Assembly: GCA_910584365.1 (NCBI GenBank)
Contig: CAJUAF010000002.1
Location: forward strand, 1-64,000
Reading direction: 5' to 3'
Origin: an uncultured Muribaculaceae bacterium
GTDB taxonomy: Bacteria; Bacteroidota; Bacteroidia; Bacteroidales; Muribaculaceae
DNA: 64,000 nt
The position numbers and the translations under genes were made by a program. Positions 15,656 to 24,688 of the stretch are shown in pieces (the first letter of the stretch is position 1; the number at the start of each line of letters is the position of its first letter). The notes beneath the pieces are model-generated. The model did no database searches. It was not told where the DNA came from and worked only from the letters and a program-made list of their open reading frames with translations.

Positions 15656-16483
15656 ATGCTGACATTTCCCAACGCGAAAATCAATCTTGGATTGAACGTA
15701 ATATCCCGCCGGCCAGACGGTTATCACAATATTGAGACGGTAATGATGCCGGTGCCGAGCTTTGACATCCTCGAGGTTGTCGAATCCCGTTCGGGCGCCG
15801 ACGCGCTGCATTGCAGCGGTCGTCCGGTAAATTGCCCAATGGAGAAGAACCTGGTCTATAAAGCGTTGCTGAAGATGAGAACCCGGTATGAGATTCCGCC
15901 GGTGGAGATTTATCTGTGTAAACAGACCCCCGACGGAGCCGGCCTCGGAGGCGGCTCAGCCGACGCCGCCTTTATGCTCAGGCTCCTCAACGACCTATTC
16001 CGCTGCGGTGCCGGGAAGGAAATCCTGGCGGCGATGGCGGCGCAACTCGGAGCCGACTGCCCGTTTTTCATCCATAACAGGCCGATGTTCTGCAGCGGAA
16101 CGGGGACTGACATGGTTCCGTTCGATCTGCGGCTCCCCGCAGGAAGCTGGATAGTGCTGGTCAAACCGGGCGTGTCGGTGCCTACCGCCGAGGCATACGC
16201 GGGCCTGACCCCGACCGAGCCCCAACACTCCCTGAGGGAAGTGCTGAGTCTTCCCGCCGACAGATGGCAGGGACTTCTGGTCAACGACTTCGAGCCTACG
16301 GTTATCGGTCGCCATCCGGTCATCGGACAGATAAAAAAAGCGTTGCTGGAGGCCGGCGCCTATTATTCCTCCATGTCAGGAAGCGGGTCGGCGGTTTTCG
16401 GATTGTTCAGCCATGAGGTAAGTCCGCTGGATGTTAAACACTTGGAGGGGTTGGGGTGTTATCTTATCAGAAAGATTTCGTAA
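15656..16483 (+). CDS. ispE: 4-diphosphocytidyl-2-C-methyl-D-erythritol kinase
   Basis: GHMP kinase of the non-mevalonate isoprenoid pathway, phosphorylating CDP-methylerythritol with ATP. The 275 residues match the family. They contain the opening FPNAKINLGLNVISRRPDGYH, the GHMP glycine-rich loop PDGAGLGGGSADAAFML near residue 95 and the C-terminal SMSGSGSAVFGLF. Isoprenoids feed undecaprenyl phosphate and quinones. It has its own promoter. The next gene, grpE, is 96 bases away. Confidence 0.96.
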   Translation: MLTFPNAKINLGLNVISRRPDGYHNIETVMMPVPSFDILEVVESRSGADALHCSGRPVNCPMEKNLVYKALLKMRTRYEIPPVEIYLCKQTPDGAGLGGGSADAAFMLRLLNDLFRCGAGKEILAAMAAQLGADCPFFIHNRPMFCSGTGTDMVPFDLRLPAGSWIVLVKPGVSVPTAEAYAGLTPTEPQHSLREVLSLPADRWQGLLVNDFEPTVIGRHPVIGQIKKALLEAGAYYSSMSGSGSAVFGLFSHEVSPLDVKHLEGLGCYLIRKIS

Positions 16484-16579
16484 GACCTCCTTCCCGCGAG
16501 CCTTGTCGCAGAGAGTTTGGCAAACTTTTTGCTGGGACTTGTCTTGTGATCTCGAATTGAATAAAATACATTATTATAT

Positions 16580-17203
16580 ATGAAGACTGACAATCACAAC
16601 CCCCATAAGAGTTCTCCCCGTCCCGGAGAGAATCCCGAAGAAACCCCCAAAGGGATCAATATCGAAGATGCAGATGCTGAAGTGCTGGATGTAGAACCCG
16701 ATGATGACGCTCCCGAGGGGGAGGCCGCCGTCTCCGAACTCGAATCTCTCAAGGATCTCCTCCAGAAGAAAGAAGAGGAAGTAGCGAAGGAAAAGAAGGA
16801 ATATATGTTCCTGATGGCCGAGTTCGACAACTTCCGTAAACGCACTTTGCGCGAGCGTGCCGACCTGATTAAAAATGCCGCTGAAAAGGCCCTCCAGGGG
16901 CTCCTTCCCATCGTGGATGACTTCGAAAGGGGCCTCGACGCCATTAAGGACAGTTCCGATGCCGATGCGGTCAAGGAGGGGATGAACCTCATCTACAACA
17001 AACTGATCAAATACCTTGCCGACAACGGAGTGAAAGTGATGGAATCGAACGGCGCTGATTTCGACGCTGACTTCCATGAAGCCGTGGCGATGGTCCCCGC
17101 CGACGCAGAGACCGCCGCAGGTAAAATCAAAGATACAGTCCAGAAGGGCTATACAATAAATGACAAGGTTCTGCGTCACGCGAAAGTTGTCGTCGCCCAG
17201 TAA
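16580..17203 (+). CDS. grpE: Nucleotide exchange factor GrpE
   Basis: Releases ADP from DnaK in the Hsp70 cycle. 207 residues: an acidic disordered N-terminus, a long coiled coil around residues 55-95 (LKDLLQKKEEEVAKEKKE) and the C-terminal beta domain (GVKVMESNGADFDADFHEAV, VVQKGY-like end). It is followed after 23 bases by dnaJ, and the pair ends at a long hairpin. No CIRCE element was seen upstream, though a short AGTTTG-G-CAAACT dyad is present near 16514. Confidence 0.96.
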   Translation: MKTDNHNPHKSSPRPGENPEETPKGINIEDADAEVLDVEPDDDAPEGEAAVSELESLKDLLQKKEEEVAKEKKEYMFLMAEFDNFRKRTLRERADLIKNAAEKALQGLLPIVDDFERGLDAIKDSSDADAVKEGMNLIYNKLIKYLADNGVKVMESNGADFDADFHEAVAMVPADAETAAGKIKDTVQKGYTINDKVLRHAKVVVAQ

Positions 17204-17226
17204 TATTCCGTAAGCTTCCTAACACG

Positions 17227-18420
17227 ATGGAGAATAAAAGAGATTATTATGAAGTGCTTGGGGTCAGCAAGACCGCCACGGCAGATGAAATAAAGAAGGC
17301 CTACCGAAAGCTGGCCATCAAATATCACCCGGACAAAAATCCGGGCGACAAAGCCGCCGAGGATAAGTTCAAGGAAGCGGCCGAGGCTTACGAAGTACTC
17401 TCCAACGACGAGAAGCGCCAGAAGTATGACCAGTTCGGTCACTCGATGGGTCCGCAGGGCTTCGGCGGAGGCTTCGGCGGCGGAGGCAGTTATTACTCCG
17501 GCGGCGGAATGTCTATGGAAGACATCTTCGCCCAGTTCGGCGACATCTTCGGAGGCCATTTTGAATTCGGTGGCGGCGGTTTCGGCGGCGCTACCGGCGG
17601 CAGGTCCGGTTCACGGCGCAGGAAACCGCAGCGCCGCGGTTCAGACCTCCGTATCAAAGTCAAACTTACCCTGGAGGAAATATCGAAAGGGGTCTCCAAG
17701 ACCCTCAAGATTCCCACCTATGTCAAATGTGAACATTGCAACGGGACCGGAGCGAAAGACGGCACGGCGTTCAATACCTGTCCGACCTGTCACGGCACCG
17801 GTACCGTCAGCCAGATAGTCCACGGTCTGTTCGGAGCCCAGGAGGCTGTCAGCGTCTGCCCCCAGTGCGAGGGGGACGGCAAAGTTATTTCCGAACCCTG
17901 TCATTTCTGTCAGGGAGAAGGAATCCTCCGCAAGGATGAACTCGTCTCGTTTGATATTCCGGCAGGTGTGGCCGAAGGTATGACGCTTACCGTCAAAGGT
18001 AAAGGCAATGCCCCGCGCCGCGGAGGTGTAAACGGCGACCTGCTGGTCGTAATCGAGGAGATAAAACATCCCGAACTCATACGCGACGGCAACGACGTCA
18101 TCTACAACCTGATGCTCGACGTGGTTACTGCCACTCTGGGAGGAGCCGTTGAGGTTCCGACCATCACGGGACGCGCCCGCCTGAATATTCCCGCCGGTAC
18201 CCAGCCCGGCAAAGTATTGCGTCTGCGCGGCAAAGGGCTCCCCTCGACCGACCGTTCCGGTACAGGAGACGAACTCATCAACGTTATGGTCTTTATTCCC
18301 GAGAAACTCAATGACCAGGAACGCTCGGCCTTCGAATCACTGCGCGATCAGCCCGATATCAAGCCCGATCCCTCGACGACTCACCGGCTTTTCTCCAAGC
18401 TCAAACATATCTTTGAATAA
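17227..18420 (+). CDS. dnaJ: Chaperone DnaJ (Hsp40, type A)
   Basis: Hsp70 co-chaperone delivering substrates to DnaK. All domains are present: a J domain with HPD near residue 36 (KYHPDKNPGD), a Gly/Phe-rich linker (about 75-135), and a zinc domain with four CxxCxGxG-type repeats (CEHCNGTG, CPTCHGTG, CPQCEGDG, CHFCQGEG) at about 175-235. Two C-terminal substrate domains follow. The length of 397 residues is normal. It forms an operon with grpE. Confidence 0.98.
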   Translation: MENKRDYYEVLGVSKTATADEIKKAYRKLAIKYHPDKNPGDKAAEDKFKEAAEAYEVLSNDEKRQKYDQFGHSMGPQGFGGGFGGGGSYYSGGGMSMEDIFAQFGDIFGGHFEFGGGGFGGATGGRSGSRRRKPQRRGSDLRIKVKLTLEEISKGVSKTLKIPTYVKCEHCNGTGAKDGTAFNTCPTCHGTGTVSQIVHGLFGAQEAVSVCPQCEGDGKVISEPCHFCQGEGILRKDELVSFDIPAGVAEGMTLTVKGKGNAPRRGGVNGDLLVVIEEIKHPELIRDGNDVIYNLMLDVVTATLGGAVEVPTITGRARLNIPAGTQPGKVLRLRGKGLPSTDRSGTGDELINVMVFIPEKLNDQERSAFESLRDQPDIKPDPSTTHRLFSKLKHIFE

Positions 18421-18449
18421 AACATACTGCTGAATAAATACCAGCGGTA

Positions 18450-18500
18450 ATACGAATCGCCCCGGAATCCAGATTGCATGGATTCCGGGGCGATTCGTAT
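18450..18500. terminator. Bidirectional terminator, 21-bp perfect inverted repeat
   Basis: Arms 18450-18470 and 18480-18500 match perfectly around a 9-base loop, between dnaJ and the convergent DUF4296 gene. Confidence 0.8.
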
Positions 18501-18510
18501 CAGGGATTGC

Positions 18511-19575
18511 TTATTTTCGGCGGTTGCGGTAGAACATCTCGTCGCGCTCCCGCTTTGCTTTCTGGGCAGCGGATTCTCCGTTTGAAGAGCCTGTCTGTCC
18601 CGCTGTGGTAGTCTTGCCGGGGCTTGCGGGAGGAGCTGCCGAAGGTCGCACGGCAGTTTTCGGGGGAGCTGACTGCTGATGGCGGTTGTGGCCTGGGGCC
18701 ATCGGGCGGTGTCCCTCCGCCTGGGATTCCGGGGCCTGCTGCGGTATGGCCGGTTCTTCAGCTATCGAATCTGTCGCCAGGGAATCCGCCTGGTTTACCG
18801 GCTTCGGTTTGATGCCGTAATTGAACGAACGCATTACGAAATATCCTTTGTAGAGTTCCGAACGCATCCTGACAAGCGAAATGGAGTCCAGCCGGACAGT
18901 CTCGTTCCCTTTGGGCGTGGTAAGGAGATATCCGAGAATCCGCACCGGAGTGCGAGTCGAGTCTATGCGCACCGACACACGCTGTTGCCCCTTGCTGACT
19001 CCTGCGGCGAGATTGAACGCCGATGTGCCGTCGGCATATTCCACCACCATACGGGCCGTGACAGGATTGGCCGAACCGACCATATTGAAATTCAGGGTGA
19101 AGACATCGTTGTCCTGCCAGTTGGAATCAGCCGGTACCGAGAACGTCAGGATTCGGGCCGGAGAGCGGCGCGAGAATTCGAGATGCGGGCTCATAGGCCA
19201 GATGTCGACGGAATCTCCGGCCACGGCCACTCGCTCGGTCGAAGCGGAAAGCATTTCTTTCTGGCGTTCCTTGAGGATTTCTATCGTGCGGTCATAGACC
19301 TCCATATATTCCTCTATGTGGTGGCCGTACCAGACGTAGGAGGACTCGACCTGTTCAGGGGTAACCTCATGGGCTAAATATACGCTCTGCTTGAGAGCCA
19401 TACGGGTGGAGTCGGAAGGGAAGCGCTGGTAATTCAGGTCGACGACAGCTTCCGCCATGTGGATGTCGGCCATCAGGGAAGCCATCTCCTCCTTGCCGAG
19501 GACCATATCGTTTTTCTTTCCGCAGCTTGCTATGAGCAGGGGAATTGCCAGGATGATATAAAACAGCCGTCTCAT
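18511..19575 (-). CDS. DUF4296 lipoprotein
   Basis: 354 residues with a lipoprotein signal peptide (lipobox LLIASC, Cys near residue 18). The DUF4296 domain (about 25-110: GKEEMASLMADIHMAEAVVD ... SYVWYGHHIEEYMEVYDRTIEIL) is helical. A beta-rich region follows, then a Pro/Gln/Ala-rich disordered C-terminus with a basic end. The function of the family is unknown. The gene sits behind lspA, which processes lipoproteins, in the conserved Bacteroidales order ileS-TraR-lspA-DUF4296. Confidence 0.85.
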   Translation of the reverse strand: MRRLFYIILAIPLLIASCGKKNDMVLGKEEMASLMADIHMAEAVVDLNYQRFPSDSTRMALKQSVYLAHEVTPEQVESSYVWYGHHIEEYMEVYDRTIEILKERQKEMLSASTERVAVAGDSVDIWPMSPHLEFSRRSPARILTFSVPADSNWQDNDVFTLNFNMVGSANPVTARMVVEYADGTSAFNLAAGVSKGQQRVSVRIDSTRTPVRILGYLLTTPKGNETVRLDSISLVRMRSELYKGYFVMRSFNYGIKPKPVNQADSLATDSIAEEPAIPQQAPESQAEGHRPMAPGHNRHQQSAPPKTAVRPSAAPPASPGKTTTAGQTGSSNGESAAQKAKRERDEMFYRNRRK

Positions 19576-19616
19576 TTTTGATACGATTCCGGATTAATCA
19601 GTCTATTCTGTTCCGG

Positions 19617-20339
19617 TCAGTCCTCGCCGGGTGTCCCGGGGTCATCTGTTGTTCCAGGCGCCTTGTCCCTAACCGGCACTTCCGACACCTGGGACGAGTA
19701 GAAAATCAGGAGCCATATAAGACCCACAGAAATGGCCGCGTCGGCGAAATTGAAGACAGGGGAGAAAAACAGGAAATATTCCCCGCCTACCACCGGAACC
19801 CATGCGGGCCAGGTCCACGATACAAGCGGGAAGTAGAGCATATCGACGACTTTTCCGTGAAGAAAAGTCCCGTAGCCCCCTTCGGGAGGGAACAGCTCGG
19901 CAACCTGCGGAGGTACGGGATTGTTGAATATCAGTCCGTAGAACGCACAGTCGATGATATTTCCGGCAGCGCCGGCGATTATCAGCGCAAGGCAGACAAG
20001 ATAACCGGTGCGGGCAATTTTCCGGGCGTAGATTTTTACCAGATAGTAAATCAGGAAACCGACAGTGACAATCCTCAGAAGAGTCAGAAGGAGCTTGCTG
20101 CCGATTTCCCAGCCGAAAGCCATGCCGTTGTTCTGAATGAACGCGAGCTGGAACCAGGGGAAAATCTCATAGCTTTCGCCGAGATAGAAATGGGTCTTGA
20201 CCCAGATTTTGAGTGCCTGGTCGATAATCAGCACGGCGAGAATAATGGCGCAGGCAATCCATCCGCGGCGCCTTGCGACGTCGTGCGGAAGGATTGCCAT
20301 GCTGTTTTCTATTGTCAGTTCGTTATGTTTATGTGACAA
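19617..20339 (-). CDS. lspA: Lipoprotein signal peptidase II
   Basis: Inner-membrane aspartyl protease that cleaves prolipoprotein signal peptides before the lipid-modified Cys. Four helices are visible. Conserved segments include LIIDQALKIWVKTHF, GAAGNIIDCAFYG (first catalytic Asp) and FNFADAAISVGLIWLL (second catalytic Asp). At 240 residues it is longer than the E. coli enzyme (164), with extra loops and a short polar C-terminus, as is usual in Bacteroidales. The internal ATG giving MAILPHDVARR (residue 14) is an alternative start. Confidence 0.93.
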   Translation of the reverse strand: MSHKHNELTIENSMAILPHDVARRRGWIACAIILAVLIIDQALKIWVKTHFYLGESYEIFPWFQLAFIQNNGMAFGWEIGSKLLLTLLRIVTVGFLIYYLVKIYARKIARTGYLVCLALIIAGAAGNIIDCAFYGLIFNNPVPPQVAELFPPEGGYGTFLHGKVVDMLYFPLVSWTWPAWVPVVGGEYFLFFSPVFNFADAAISVGLIWLLIFYSSQVSEVPVRDKAPGTTDDPGTPGED

Positions 20340-20397
20340 TGTAATAGGGATTAAACAGGTTTGGGGACACGTGCCGGACTTTCCGGCCTGACTGGGA

Positions 20398-20766
20398 TTA
20401 TTTTTTTGAATCCACGGAGAGAGTGGCGTGGGGGACGGCGCGCAAACGTTCTTTGGGAATCAGTTTCCCGGTCTTGCGGTCGATGCCGTAGGTCTTGTTT
20501 TCGATTCTGACAAGGGCGTTCTGAAGGTGGGCTATGAACTGAGCCTGCCGTTTGGCCAGGCGGCAAGCCTCCTCTTTCCCGAGGGTGTAGGCTCCTTCTT
20601 CAAGGACTTTGAACGTAGGGGAGGTGTCGGCAGTATCGTTGCCGTCGGAATTCATGACATCGGCGCGGAGAAGGTCATATTCCTTGCGTGCCTTGTCGAG
20701 CTTTTCGAGAATCAGTACTCTGAATTCCTCAAGTTCCTCATCGGTATAACGTGTCTTTTCGCTCAT
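20398..20766 (-). CDS. TraR/DksA-family protein without zinc-finger cysteines
   Basis: 122 residues with the family's coiled-coil N-terminal half (LEEFRVLILEKLDKARKEYD) and globular segment (LVRIENKTYGIDRKTGKLIP, ERLRAVPHATL). DksA-type proteins bind the secondary channel of RNA polymerase and usually hold a four-Cys zinc finger. Here the position usually written YGICxxTG reads YGIDRKTG, and no CxxC pair exists, so zinc binding seems lost. It lies between ileS and lspA in a conserved order. The function is inferred only. Confidence 0.85.
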   Translation of the reverse strand: MSEKTRYTDEELEEFRVLILEKLDKARKEYDLLRADVMNSDGNDTADTSPTFKVLEEGAYTLGKEEACRLAKRQAQFIAHLQNALVRIENKTYGIDRKTGKLIPKERLRAVPHATLSVDSKK

Positions 20767-20811
20767 TGCTTATCTTGATATTACTTAATAGTTGAAATGT
20801 CTGATGAATTT

Positions 20812-20837
20812 ACCGGGCACCCGGTCCGGTGCCCGGT
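20812..20837. terminator. Hairpin between ileS and TraR/DksA gene
   Basis: Perfect 10-base GC-rich arms (20812-20821, 20828-20837). The T-run lies on the plus-strand side, so in the direction of ileS transcription it is more likely an attenuator or processing hairpin than a full stop. Confidence 0.45.
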
Positions 20838-20888
20838 TTTTCATACAACAATCCAGGAGCCTGTAATGTTCCGGGGAAGCCCCTTATG

Positions 20889-23800
20889 TCAGATTTTTGT
20901 GATTTTTACGTTAACCGTCGTGCCGTCGATATCGAGAATCTCATCTTCGGCCGGAGTGTCGACCGCATCGGCGGTGACTTCGGCGGCAAGCACCTGGGAG
21001 GCTATGTAGTCCTTGAAATCCTCCAGTGCGCCGGCTGTGAATTCGGATGGTTCGACAACTACGCGGATGCGGTCGGTGATGTCATAGCCGCGGCTCTTGC
21101 GGATATTCTGGATGCGGTTAACCAGGTCGCGGGCCACGCCCTCCTTGCGCAACTCGTCGGTGATCTCCACCTCCAGGGCCACGGTGACGTTACCCTCGTT
21201 GGCTACCAGCCAGCCGGGAATATCCTCAGAGTGAATTTCTACGTCGGGTAGTTCCACAGTGATTTCTCCTCCGTCGATGGTGAGCTGCACGGAGCCTTCG
21301 CGCTCGAGACGGGCAATCTCCTGCTGGGACATAGCGGTGATAGCGGCCGCCACGGCTTTCATCTGCTTGCCGAACTTCGGACCGAGTTTCTTGAAATCGG
21401 GCTTGATCGATTTTACAAGCACTCCCTCGTCATCGCCTACCAGCTTCAGCTCCTTGACGTTCACTTCCGAGAGAATCAGGGGAGCCATTGCCTCGAGTTC
21501 CTTGCGGCGTTCGTCGGAACCTACGGGAACCATGAGCGTCTGGAGAGGCTGACGTACCTTGATATTTACCTTTCGGCGCAGCGACAGGACCAGCGAAGTG
21601 ACGACCTGGGCAAGGTGCATACGTTCCTCGAGAGCTTTGTCGATGACTGTTTCATCGACTTTCGGGAAGTCAGTCAGATGGACGGAGACAACCTCCTTGC
21701 CCTGTGCTTCAAGAGCCGGAGCCGTCAGGTCGCGGTAGAGTCGGTCGGCAAAGAACGGCGCGAACGGCGCCATAAGCTGCGCTACTGTGGTAAGACATTG
21801 GAGGAGGGTCTGATATGCCGAGAGCTTGTCCTGGCTGAGACCGCCACCCCAGAAACGTTTGCGGTTGAGACGCACGTACCAGTTGGAGAGGTTATCGTTG
21901 ACAAACTCGTTGATGGCGCGGGCGGCGCGGGTAGGCTCATAGTCCTCCAGGGCATCGTCCACCGTGCGGACAAGAGTGTTGAGCAGCGAGAGAATCCAGC
22001 GGTCGATTTCCGGACGCTCCGCCAGGGGAATCTGCGGTTCGTTACCAGTGAAGCCATCCACATTGGCGTAGAGACTCAGGAACGAATAGGTGTTATAGAT
22101 GGTGGCGAATAGCTTGCGGGAAACTTCGGCAACACCGTCGGGATTGAACTTGAGATTTTCCCAGGGCGCGGAGTTGGCGATCATATACCAGCGCAGGGGG
22201 TCACTGCCGTACTTTTCGATAGCCTTGAAGGGATCAACGGCGTTCCCTTTGCGTTTCGACATCTTCTCGCCGTCTTTGTCGAGAACAAGGCCGTTGGAAA
22301 TCACAGCTTTGAAAGACTTGGTGTCGAATACCATCCCGGCGATGGCGTGGAGGGTGAAGAACCATCCGCGGGTCTGGTCGACTCCCTCGGCGATGAAGTC
22401 GGCGGGATAGACAGCTCCGGATTCGAGTGCTTCCTTGTTTTCGAAAGGATAATGGATCTGGGCATAGGGCATCGAGCCGGAATCGAACCATACGTCGATA
22501 AGGTCGGTCTCGCGCTTCATGGGCTTGCCCGAGGGGGAGACCAGCACGATGTCGTCCACGTAGGGGCGGTGCAGGTCGATGCGTTCGTAGTTCTCGCGGG
22601 AATAGTCGCCGGGAACGAAGCCTTTGGCCTTATAGGGATTTTCAGCCATCACTCCGGCTTCGACAGCCTTGTCGATTTCGGCATAAAGTGTGGCGATGGA
22701 GTCGATGCATATTTCCTCCTTGCCGTCGGCGGTTCGCCAGATGGGGAGGGGAGTACCCCAGTAACGGGAACGGGAAAGGTTCCAGTCCTGGAGATTCTCC
22801 AGCCATTTGCCGAAGCGGCCCGAACCGGTGGCGGCCGGTTTCCACTTGATTTCCTTATTGAGTTCCATCAGGCGGTCGCGGCAGGCGGTGGTGCGGATAA
22901 ACCAACTGTCGAGCGGATAGTAAAGCACCGGCTTGTCCGTGCGCCAGCAGTGGGGATAATTATGGACGTGTTTCTCGATTTTGAAAACTTTGTCGTTCTG
23001 TTTGAGCCACATACAGATTTCGATATCGAGAGTCTCGTCTGTCTCTGATTTGGCCGGGTCGTAAGCGTTCTTGACGAATTTGCCCTGCCAGGGGAGGTAT
23101 GCTTCCGTGTCGACGCGTTCCTCGACGAATTTCGGGTCGAGGTCAGACAGGAGGAAGAATTTTCCCTGCAGGTCGACCATCGGGCGGATATTGCCGTCCT
23201 TGTCGATGAGGGTCAGGGGGGGAACGCCGGCCTGGCGCGACACACGGAGGTCGTCGGCACCGAAAGTGCCGGCGATATGCACGATACCCGTACCGTCCTC
23301 TGTTGTCACGTAGTCACCGGGGATTACGCGGAAAGCGCCCTCGCCGGGATTCATCCAGGGAATCAGCTGCTCGTAATGCATACCTACCAGCTCCTTTCCC
23401 TTGAGAGTCTTCACCACCTGGAAAGGAATCAGCTTGGATCCCTTTTCGTATTCATCAAGGCTGAGACCGGCGGCTTTCGGGTTGAACATGGAGTTCATAA
23501 GCGCCACGGCCACGACCACCGTCTCTTTCTTTCCGCTGTAAGGATTATAGGTACGGACGATATTGTAGTCGATTTCCGGACCTACGGCCAGGGCGGTGTT
23601 CGAGGGGAGAGTCCAGGGGGTTGTGGTCCAGGCCAGGAAATAGGGGTCGCCCCACCCGGTCATCTCTTCAAGCGGGTCGGTGCAGAAGAACTGGGCCACG
23701 CAGGTGGTGTCCTTTACGTCACGGTAGCATCCCGGCTGATTAAGCTCGTGGGAACTCAGGCCGGTTCCGGCCGCGGGCGAATAGGGCTGGATGGTGTAGC

Positions 23801-24323
23801 CTTTGTAGAGATACCCTTTGTCATAAAGCTGTTTGAGCAGCCACCAGCAGGATTCGATATAGCTGTTGTGGTAGGTGACGTAGGGATTGTCAAGGTCGAC
23901 CCAGTATCCCATGGAGGTGGTCAGCGTCGACCATTCCTTGGTATATTTCATCACCTCGCGGCGGCAGGCGGCATTGTAGTCGTCCACGGATATTTTCCTG
24001 CCGATGTCTTCCTTGGTGATACCGAGCGATTTCTCCACTCCAAGCTCGACGGGGAGGCCGTGGGTGTCCCATCCGGCCTTGCGGTCGACCTTGAAACCCT
24101 TCATGGTCTTGTAGCGGCATACGATATCCTTAATCGAGCGGGCCATAACATGATGGATTCCGGGCATACCGTTGGCCGAGGGGGGGCCTTCGAAGAAAAC
24201 GAAAGGTTTGGCGCCTTCGCGCAGATCCAGGCTTTGGCGGAACAGGTTTTCCTGATTCCATCGGTCGAGGACATCGCGGTTTATTTGTGAGAGATTGAAA
24301 GAATCGTATTCGGTGAACTTCAT
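20889..24323 (-). CDS. ileS: Isoleucine--tRNA ligase
   Basis: Class I synthetase charging tRNA-Ile. 1144 residues. The HIGH-type motif appears as GMPGIHHVMA near residue 53 and KMSKR near residue 690. A large editing domain lies between them, and the C-terminal half holds the anticodon-binding region. The length of over 1100 is typical of the Bacteroidetes form, which lacks the C-terminal zinc module of E. coli IleRS. It is first in the operon with TraR/DksA-like, lspA and DUF4296, driven by an exact-consensus promoter at 24384-24415. Confidence 0.97.
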   Translation of the reverse strand: MKFTEYDSFNLSQINRDVLDRWNQENLFRQSLDLREGAKPFVFFEGPPSANGMPGIHHVMARSIKDIVCRYKTMKGFKVDRKAGWDTHGLPVELGVEKSLGITKEDIGRKISVDDYNAACRREVMKYTKEWSTLTTSMGYWVDLDNPYVTYHNSYIESCWWLLKQLYDKGYLYKGYTIQPYSPAAGTGLSSHELNQPGCYRDVKDTTCVAQFFCTDPLEEMTGWGDPYFLAWTTTPWTLPSNTALAVGPEIDYNIVRTYNPYSGKKETVVVAVALMNSMFNPKAAGLSLDEYEKGSKLIPFQVVKTLKGKELVGMHYEQLIPWMNPGEGAFRVIPGDYVTTEDGTGIVHIAGTFGADDLRVSRQAGVPPLTLIDKDGNIRPMVDLQGKFFLLSDLDPKFVEERVDTEAYLPWQGKFVKNAYDPAKSETDETLDIEICMWLKQNDKVFKIEKHVHNYPHCWRTDKPVLYYPLDSWFIRTTACRDRLMELNKEIKWKPAATGSGRFGKWLENLQDWNLSRSRYWGTPLPIWRTADGKEEICIDSIATLYAEIDKAVEAGVMAENPYKAKGFVPGDYSRENYERIDLHRPYVDDIVLVSPSGKPMKRETDLIDVWFDSGSMPYAQIHYPFENKEALESGAVYPADFIAEGVDQTRGWFFTLHAIAGMVFDTKSFKAVISNGLVLDKDGEKMSKRKGNAVDPFKAIEKYGSDPLRWYMIANSAPWENLKFNPDGVAEVSRKLFATIYNTYSFLSLYANVDGFTGNEPQIPLAERPEIDRWILSLLNTLVRTVDDALEDYEPTRAARAINEFVNDNLSNWYVRLNRKRFWGGGLSQDKLSAYQTLLQCLTTVAQLMAPFAPFFADRLYRDLTAPALEAQGKEVVSVHLTDFPKVDETVIDKALEERMHLAQVVTSLVLSLRRKVNIKVRQPLQTLMVPVGSDERRKELEAMAPLILSEVNVKELKLVGDDEGVLVKSIKPDFKKLGPKFGKQMKAVAAAITAMSQQEIARLEREGSVQLTIDGGEITVELPDVEIHSEDIPGWLVANEGNVTVALEVEITDELRKEGVARDLVNRIQNIRKSRGYDITDRIRVVVEPSEFTAGALEDFKDYIASQVLAAEVTADAVDTPAEDEILDIDGTTVNVKITKI

Positions 24324-24383
24324 CTTCGCGATTGGTTGGGGTTAAGAAAGCTATCGGCTGAAAAGCCGGCGAATTTTTAGGCG

Positions 24384-24415
24384 CAAAGTTACGTTTTTTC
24401 CCTCTTATATACAAA
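24384..24415 (-). promoter_or_regulatory. Promoter of ileS operon
   Basis: Minus-strand TTTG (24412-24415), a 20-base spacer and TAACTTTG (24384-24391). The leader is about 55 bases. No T-box was seen. Confidence 0.8.
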
Positions 24416-24514
24416 TAATACAGCCTCAAAAAGAGAGAGGAGCGCTCCGGGAGGTTAAGCGTTGATAGCCGGAGAAGATAACGGGCTGGCGCAGGAGAGC
24501 CGGGCGGGAAAGAG

Positions 24515-24652
24515 AGCGGGAAGCCCCTTGCGGAGCTTCCCGTTCCTTCCTTACTTAGAGCGTGTGTTTAAATAATAAAGGCAAAAGAAGAGGTTTAATA
24601 CTTGAATATTCTGCGGTATGACGCAGCAATCAGATTTTTTACCAAACTTTTT
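24515..24652 (-). ncRNA. Candidate small RNA upstream of ileS
   Basis: A strong minus-strand promoter (24658-24688) points into a stretch with no reading frame. About 110 bases on lies an 11-bp stem capped by a GCAA tetraloop (24517-24527 with 24532-24542), and a short CTGCG/CGCAG hairpin lies near the 5' end (24611-24626). Promoter, structured body and GNRA hairpin together suggest a transcript of about 130-140 bases. It matches no RNA family that I recognise. It could also be a long leader reading into ileS, although ileS has its own promoter closer in. Confidence 0.4.
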
Positions 24653-24657
24653 CGACG

Positions 24658-24688
24658 CAAAATTACGCCATATTCCCCGAAATACAAA
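24658..24688 (-). promoter_or_regulatory. Promoter with no gene behind it
   Basis: Minus-strand CAAA complement TTTG (24685-24688), a 19-base spacer and TAATTTTG (24658-24665). No protein-coding frame follows before the ileS promoter 240 bases on, hence the small-RNA proposal. Confidence 0.65.

Noticed and set aside
16514..16527. AGTTTG-G-CAAACT dyad before grpE as heat-shock operator
   Set aside because: It does not match CIRCE (TTAGCACTC-N9-GAGTGCTAA), and its position relative to a promoter is unclear.
24324..24383. T-box leader for ileS
   Set aside because: The leader is about 55 bases, too short, with no specifier or antiterminator pattern.
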